Shown here: positions 61,292-64,000 of the stretch, piece after piece
Position numbering within the stretch: position 1 is the first letter of the stretch
Layout: every line of letters begins with the position of its first letter
From: Bacteroidia bacterium
GTDB taxonomy: Bacteria > Bacteroidota > Bacteroidia > J057
NCBI GenBank assembly: GCA_033391075.1
Contig: JAWPMV010000001.1
Span: 1,860,001 to 1,924,000, forward strand
Length of the DNA stretch: 64,000 nt
Direction of reading: 5' to 3'
The notes under the pieces: model-generated
Seen by the model: only the letters and a program-made list of their open reading frames with translations
Told to the model about the DNA's origin: nothing
The model's database searches: none
Program-made: the position numbers and the translations under genes

Positions 61292-62335
61292 CTAATACTT
61301 GGACTTTTTTTGTTGAAAGGCAGTGGGGGGCATGCCCGCATATTTTTTGAAGAAAGAAGAGAAATGATTGGCTTCTTCAAATCCCAGGGCATAGGCTACT
61401 TCTTTTACCGGCAACTCCATCAACATCAATTTGGCGCTTCTGATCAATTCTGTACGGATCAATTGACCCACGCTCATATTGAGCTTCTCTTTTACCTTAC
61501 GGGATAAAGCCTTGATGCTGATCGCCTGTTTGTCAGCATAAAAGGCGGTAAGATGTTGTTCCTTGTGATGGTTTCTGATGAGTTCTAATAAATCTTCTAT
61601 GAAGTGATCTCTTTGATCGGGGGAGAAATGCTGGCGAAATTCTCCCGGACTGAGTTGGGTTTTTTGTTTAAAGAAGCGATTGAAATAGGCGGGATCTCTA
61701 AAACCCATGTCATAAGCAATTTCTTTAATGGGTTTATCTGTAAAGGCTACATCCTTCTGACTTTCCAGCAGAAGTTTGTTTTGACTGAGGTTTTTTAGGC
61801 TGAGTCCCAGGCGGGATTTAAAGATTCGATGAAGCTGGTATCGATCAGTAGGGATAGAACTCAGGATTTGATCGATCTTGAGATGTTCATGAAAGTGCTC
61901 ATCGACAATATCCTTTACATCAAATATGATGGAGTACTCTTCTCTTTTTGCATTAAATGGATTTTGCCAGTACCATTGTTCGGTTGAAAGATCCAGGATA
62001 TTGAAGGGATCACCTCCCAGCAGGTTTTGCAATATCTCTGAATTTTCCTGTTCAAAGTCAATGTATCCCAAGGAGATCAGATGTTTGAAGAGTACCCTGA
62101 ATTCTCGGGATTGAGAAACAGAATTTTGGGGGAAATCCAGTTTGGCAACTTCATATTCTCCAGGAAGAAATTTTATCCATTGCCCCGGGGAAAGAAAGAT
62201 GAGTTTATTCTCAAAATCTGTATAGTTCTTGAAATCAACTTCAATGATCCCTCTTCCAGATTTAATCCAAATCAGAACATGCGCATCAAAAAAGATGGCT
62301 TCATTTATTTTGGGATGGAAGATTTGCAGATTCAT
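61292..62335 (-). CDS. AraC-family regulator with two tandem HTH domains
   Basis: This 347-residue protein has an N-terminal cupin-like part (about 10-75, DAHVLIWIKSGRGIIEVDF, LSPGQWIKFLPGEY). Two complete AraC DNA-binding domains then follow: 147-238, with KEIAYDMGFRDPAYFNRFFK, and 246-341, with KEVAYALGFEEANHFSSFFK. Each ends in LSP or PPTAF-type residues. Having two such domains in one chain is unusual. It is upstream of the NTF2-YHS pair on the same strand and may control it. Confidence 0.88.
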   Translation of the reverse strand: MNLQIFHPKINEAIFFDAHVLIWIKSGRGIIEVDFKNYTDFENKLIFLSPGQWIKFLPGEYEVAKLDFPQNSVSQSREFRVLFKHLISLGYIDFEQENSEILQNLLGGDPFNILDLSTEQWYWQNPFNAKREEYSIIFDVKDIVDEHFHEHLKIDQILSSIPTDRYQLHRIFKSRLGLSLKNLSQNKLLLESQKDVAFTDKPIKEIAYDMGFRDPAYFNRFFKQKTQLSPGEFRQHFSPDQRDHFIEDLLELIRNHHKEQHLTAFYADKQAISIKALSRKVKEKLNMSVGQLIRTELIRSAKLMLMELPVKEVAYALGFEEANHFSSFFKKYAGMPPTAFQQKKSKY

Positions 62336-62463
62336 AATCCTTCCTCCAAATGTTCAGAAAAAGAAAGGAAAATTCAAATGAGAATGGAAGAATCCTGTTA
62401 GCAGATCCCTTTGCCCCTATATTTCGTATATTGAACACGGATTGAAAAAATCGCAAGTAGTAT

Positions 62464-62985
62464 ATGATTATTAGACCAGCCTTAGGATTCTTTCTCATTT
62501 CCCTTATGATCTTTGCTACCTCTTTTCTCCTGCCTAAAGTGGAGGAAAGAAAAGTTGCCCTGGAAAATAATTGGGAGATTATGCGACCTGATTCAGTTGT
62601 TAAAGACTTTCAGGATGTGATTGCCGGATTCAAAGGGAAAGTTGTTTATGTTGATTTTTGGGCAAGCTGGTGCGGCCCCTGTATGCAGGACTTTCGGATG
62701 GCAGCCCCAGTCAAAGAAGCCTATATGGATGAAGACATTGTCTTCCTTTATATTTCACTGGATGAATCCCTTCATTCATGGGCAAGAGCTAATCAAAGAC
62801 TTCAGCTTGATAAGAACAGCTTTGTCGTTCCCGATTTATATTCCTCTGCTATCGTCAGCAACTTTCGCGTAACTACCATCCCTCGTTATCTCATTTATGA
62901 TAAAAATGGGAATATGGTAAAAGATAATGCCCCTCCTCCCGGAAGTTCCATGGGGATACGCTTGATTGATAAATATCTCAAATAA
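62464..62985 (+). CDS. TlpA-like thioredoxin-domain protein
   Basis: This 173-residue protein has an N-terminal membrane anchor or signal (LGFFLISLMIFATSFLL, residues 7-23). The thioredoxin active site is WASWCGPC (Cys70, Cys73), with cis-Pro140 in TTIPRYLI. It likely acts in the periplasm on disulfides. It is much shorter than the paralog at 10590, lacking the DUF4369-like part. It is divergent from the AraC gene. Confidence 0.9.
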   Translation: MIIRPALGFFLISLMIFATSFLLPKVEERKVALENNWEIMRPDSVVKDFQDVIAGFKGKVVYVDFWASWCGPCMQDFRMAAPVKEAYMDEDIVFLYISLDESLHSWARANQRLQLDKNSFVVPDLYSSAIVSNFRVTTIPRYLIYDKNGNMVKDNAPPPGSSMGIRLIDKYLK

Positions 62986-63148
62986 TCGAGTCTAATTTAT
63001 TGCCTTTATAATGCTTCTCATAAGGAGAGAGCATGATCCCTTATACCAGGATTCTTCTTCTTCTCTACAACCTTTCCTAAATCTATTAGTCTTTATAACA
63101 AAGAGACACTTCGAAGCACTATCACGAAAACTAGACATCAAACACAGA

Positions 63149-64000
63149 ATGAAACAAGTCATACAGGCTATCTTTCTCTTTATTATATCCAGTCTTTCCT
63201 GCACACAAATGCAAAAAGTCTCCGGACAGCAAAGCGAACAGTTTTCTAAAGAGATCAAAGAACTTCAGCAATATTTTCACATCCCCGGAATGGCAGCGAT
63301 TGTCATAGAAGATGGAGAAATCATCACAGAAGAATATTTGGGTTTAGCAGATGTAGAAAAGGATATCGCGATGGACGCTGAGACGGCAATTCCTATGGCC
63401 TCATTAACCAAAATATTCTCTGCCTCCCTTATTCATCAATTGGCTGAGGAAGGCAAACTCTCTCTGGATGATCCCATAAATATGTACCTGGATGAACATC
63501 CATTTTCTGAGGATATCAGCATTGCACACGTACTTTCTCATACCTCACAGGGAAATCCTGGCGAGCAATTTTATTATAGTTATCGCTTTGGAGCCCTAAC
63601 AGCCGTTATCGAAAAAGCATCAGGAAAGAGCTATGAGGATGTCTTTCAGGAGAGAATTCTGAATCATTTAAGAATGGAAAACAGCATTCCTCATTTGTCC
63701 GAAGCCTATGTAAAAGAAAAAAAGCTCAAAGTTGCGAAGCCTTACGCATGGGAAGGGGAGATTCAAGCAGGAAGATTTGAGTATGGCTTCTCTAGTTCAG
63801 CTGGCCTGTTATCGACCTTAAGGGATATGGCTAGGTTTGACAAAGCACTCAATGAGAATAGCCTGATTTCGGCTCATGCAAAGTCTGAGCTATTTCGACC
63901 TTTATCTCCTCATCTGCCTTATGCCAAAGGGATATTTAAGAGCAAGATGCTGGATGAAGAAATCTACTGGGGCTATGGCCAATACGATCATTTTTCCAGT
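63149..64000 (+). CDS. Beta-lactamase-family serine hydrolase lipoprotein, cut by window end
   Basis: An open frame of 284 codons runs from ATG 63149 to the window end without a stop, so the C-terminus is missing. The lipobox is SSLSC (Cys18). The catalytic S-x-x-K is Ser85-Lys88 (ASLTKIF). The second motif reads YSY at 143-145 where Y-x-N is usual. LDDPINMYL and VLSHTS are family segments. It is related to the intact serine hydrolase at 48043. Substrate is unknown. Confidence 0.88.
   Translation, partial: MKQVIQAIFLFIISSLSCTQMQKVSGQQSEQFSKEIKELQQYFHIPGMAAIVIEDGEIITEEYLGLADVEKDIAMDAETAIPMASLTKIFSASLIHQLAEEGKLSLDDPINMYLDEHPFSEDISIAHVLSHTSQGNPGEQFYYSYRFGALTAVIEKASGKSYEDVFQERILNHLRMENSIPHLSEAYVKEKKLKVAKPYAWEGEIQAGRFEYGFSSSAGLLSTLRDMARFDKALNENSLISAHAKSELFRPLSPHLPYAKGIFKSKMLDEEIYWGYGQYDHFSS

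Noticed and set aside
62992-63258. Minus-strand open frame of 88 codons
   Set aside because: It overlaps the start of the beta-lactamase-family gene, which has a lipobox and the catalytic motif; the antisense reading has no recognisable features.
1-64000. tRNA, rRNA or insertion-sequence genes
   Set aside because: No cloverleaf-like sequence with a CCA-type acceptor, no rRNA-like block and no transposase reading frame was seen on reading through; a dedicated scan was not possible.

Overview
The window is a gene-dense stretch of a Bacteroidota chromosome. The signs are two secreted proteins ending in type IX secretion (T9SS) sorting domains, the rpmG-DUF4295 ribosomal pair, many short lipoproteins with Bacteroidota-type lipoboxes, a FecR anti-sigma protein, an ECF sigma factor, DUF5723/DUF6702/DUF1835-type proteins, and AT-rich gene starts without clear Shine-Dalgarno sequences. 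A free-living, Saprospiria- or Cytophagia-like organism fits, but genus cannot be read from the sequence. I saw no rRNA, tRNA, prophage, insertion sequence or CRISPR array. Both edge genes are cut by the window.

Layout. 0-5.6 kb: TPR lipid/secreted protein (cut), a T9SS-exported protein, a GC-rich structured repeat region, then small proteins. 5.6-12.7 kb, mostly minus strand: NdpA-like nucleoid protein, three tandem paralogous outer-membrane barrels, the NAD(P)HX repair enzyme, a TlpA-type thioredoxin, and a Nudix-fold regulator. The regulator is divergent from xylose isomerase (13.0 kb). 14.6-19.7 kb: secreted CocE-type hydrolase, deoxynucleoside kinase, dihydroorotase. 19.8-26.4 kb: a minus-strand surface set (T9SS beta-helix protein, large lipoprotein, DUF5723 barrel, FecR). 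26.6-36 kb: rpmG-DUF4295, small membrane proteins, RecQ, M14 and M28 peptidases, hydrolases. 36.1-39.5 kb: a tightly overlapping run that starts with an AlkD-like protein and a spore-photolyase-like radical SAM protein. 39.6-56.3 kb: accessory enzymes (hydrolases, saccharopine-dehydrogenase-like reductase, GNATs, DUF1835, nucleotidyltransferase, cyclase-like DUF2652-SRPBCC fusion, MsrB, methyltransferase, macrodomain). 56.3-64 kb: SRPBCC and NTF2-fold proteins, an ECF sigma factor with a Cys-rich tail, PIG-L deacetylase, YHS protein, a double-HTH AraC regulator, a thioredoxin-like protein and a cut beta-lactamase-family gene.

The least ordinary content is non-coding. At 3.6-3.97 kb two diverged copies of a GC-rich stem-loop module lie in inverted orientation; their stems differ by compensatory changes. 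Between them, and at eight other intergenic sites, are inverted repeats, most of them built from short 7-9 bp units (CTAACACC, CACTACAA, GTGTTCTT and others). The unit differs from site to site, yet the two arms at a site match each other. These two repeat classes are the best candidates here for something undescribed.
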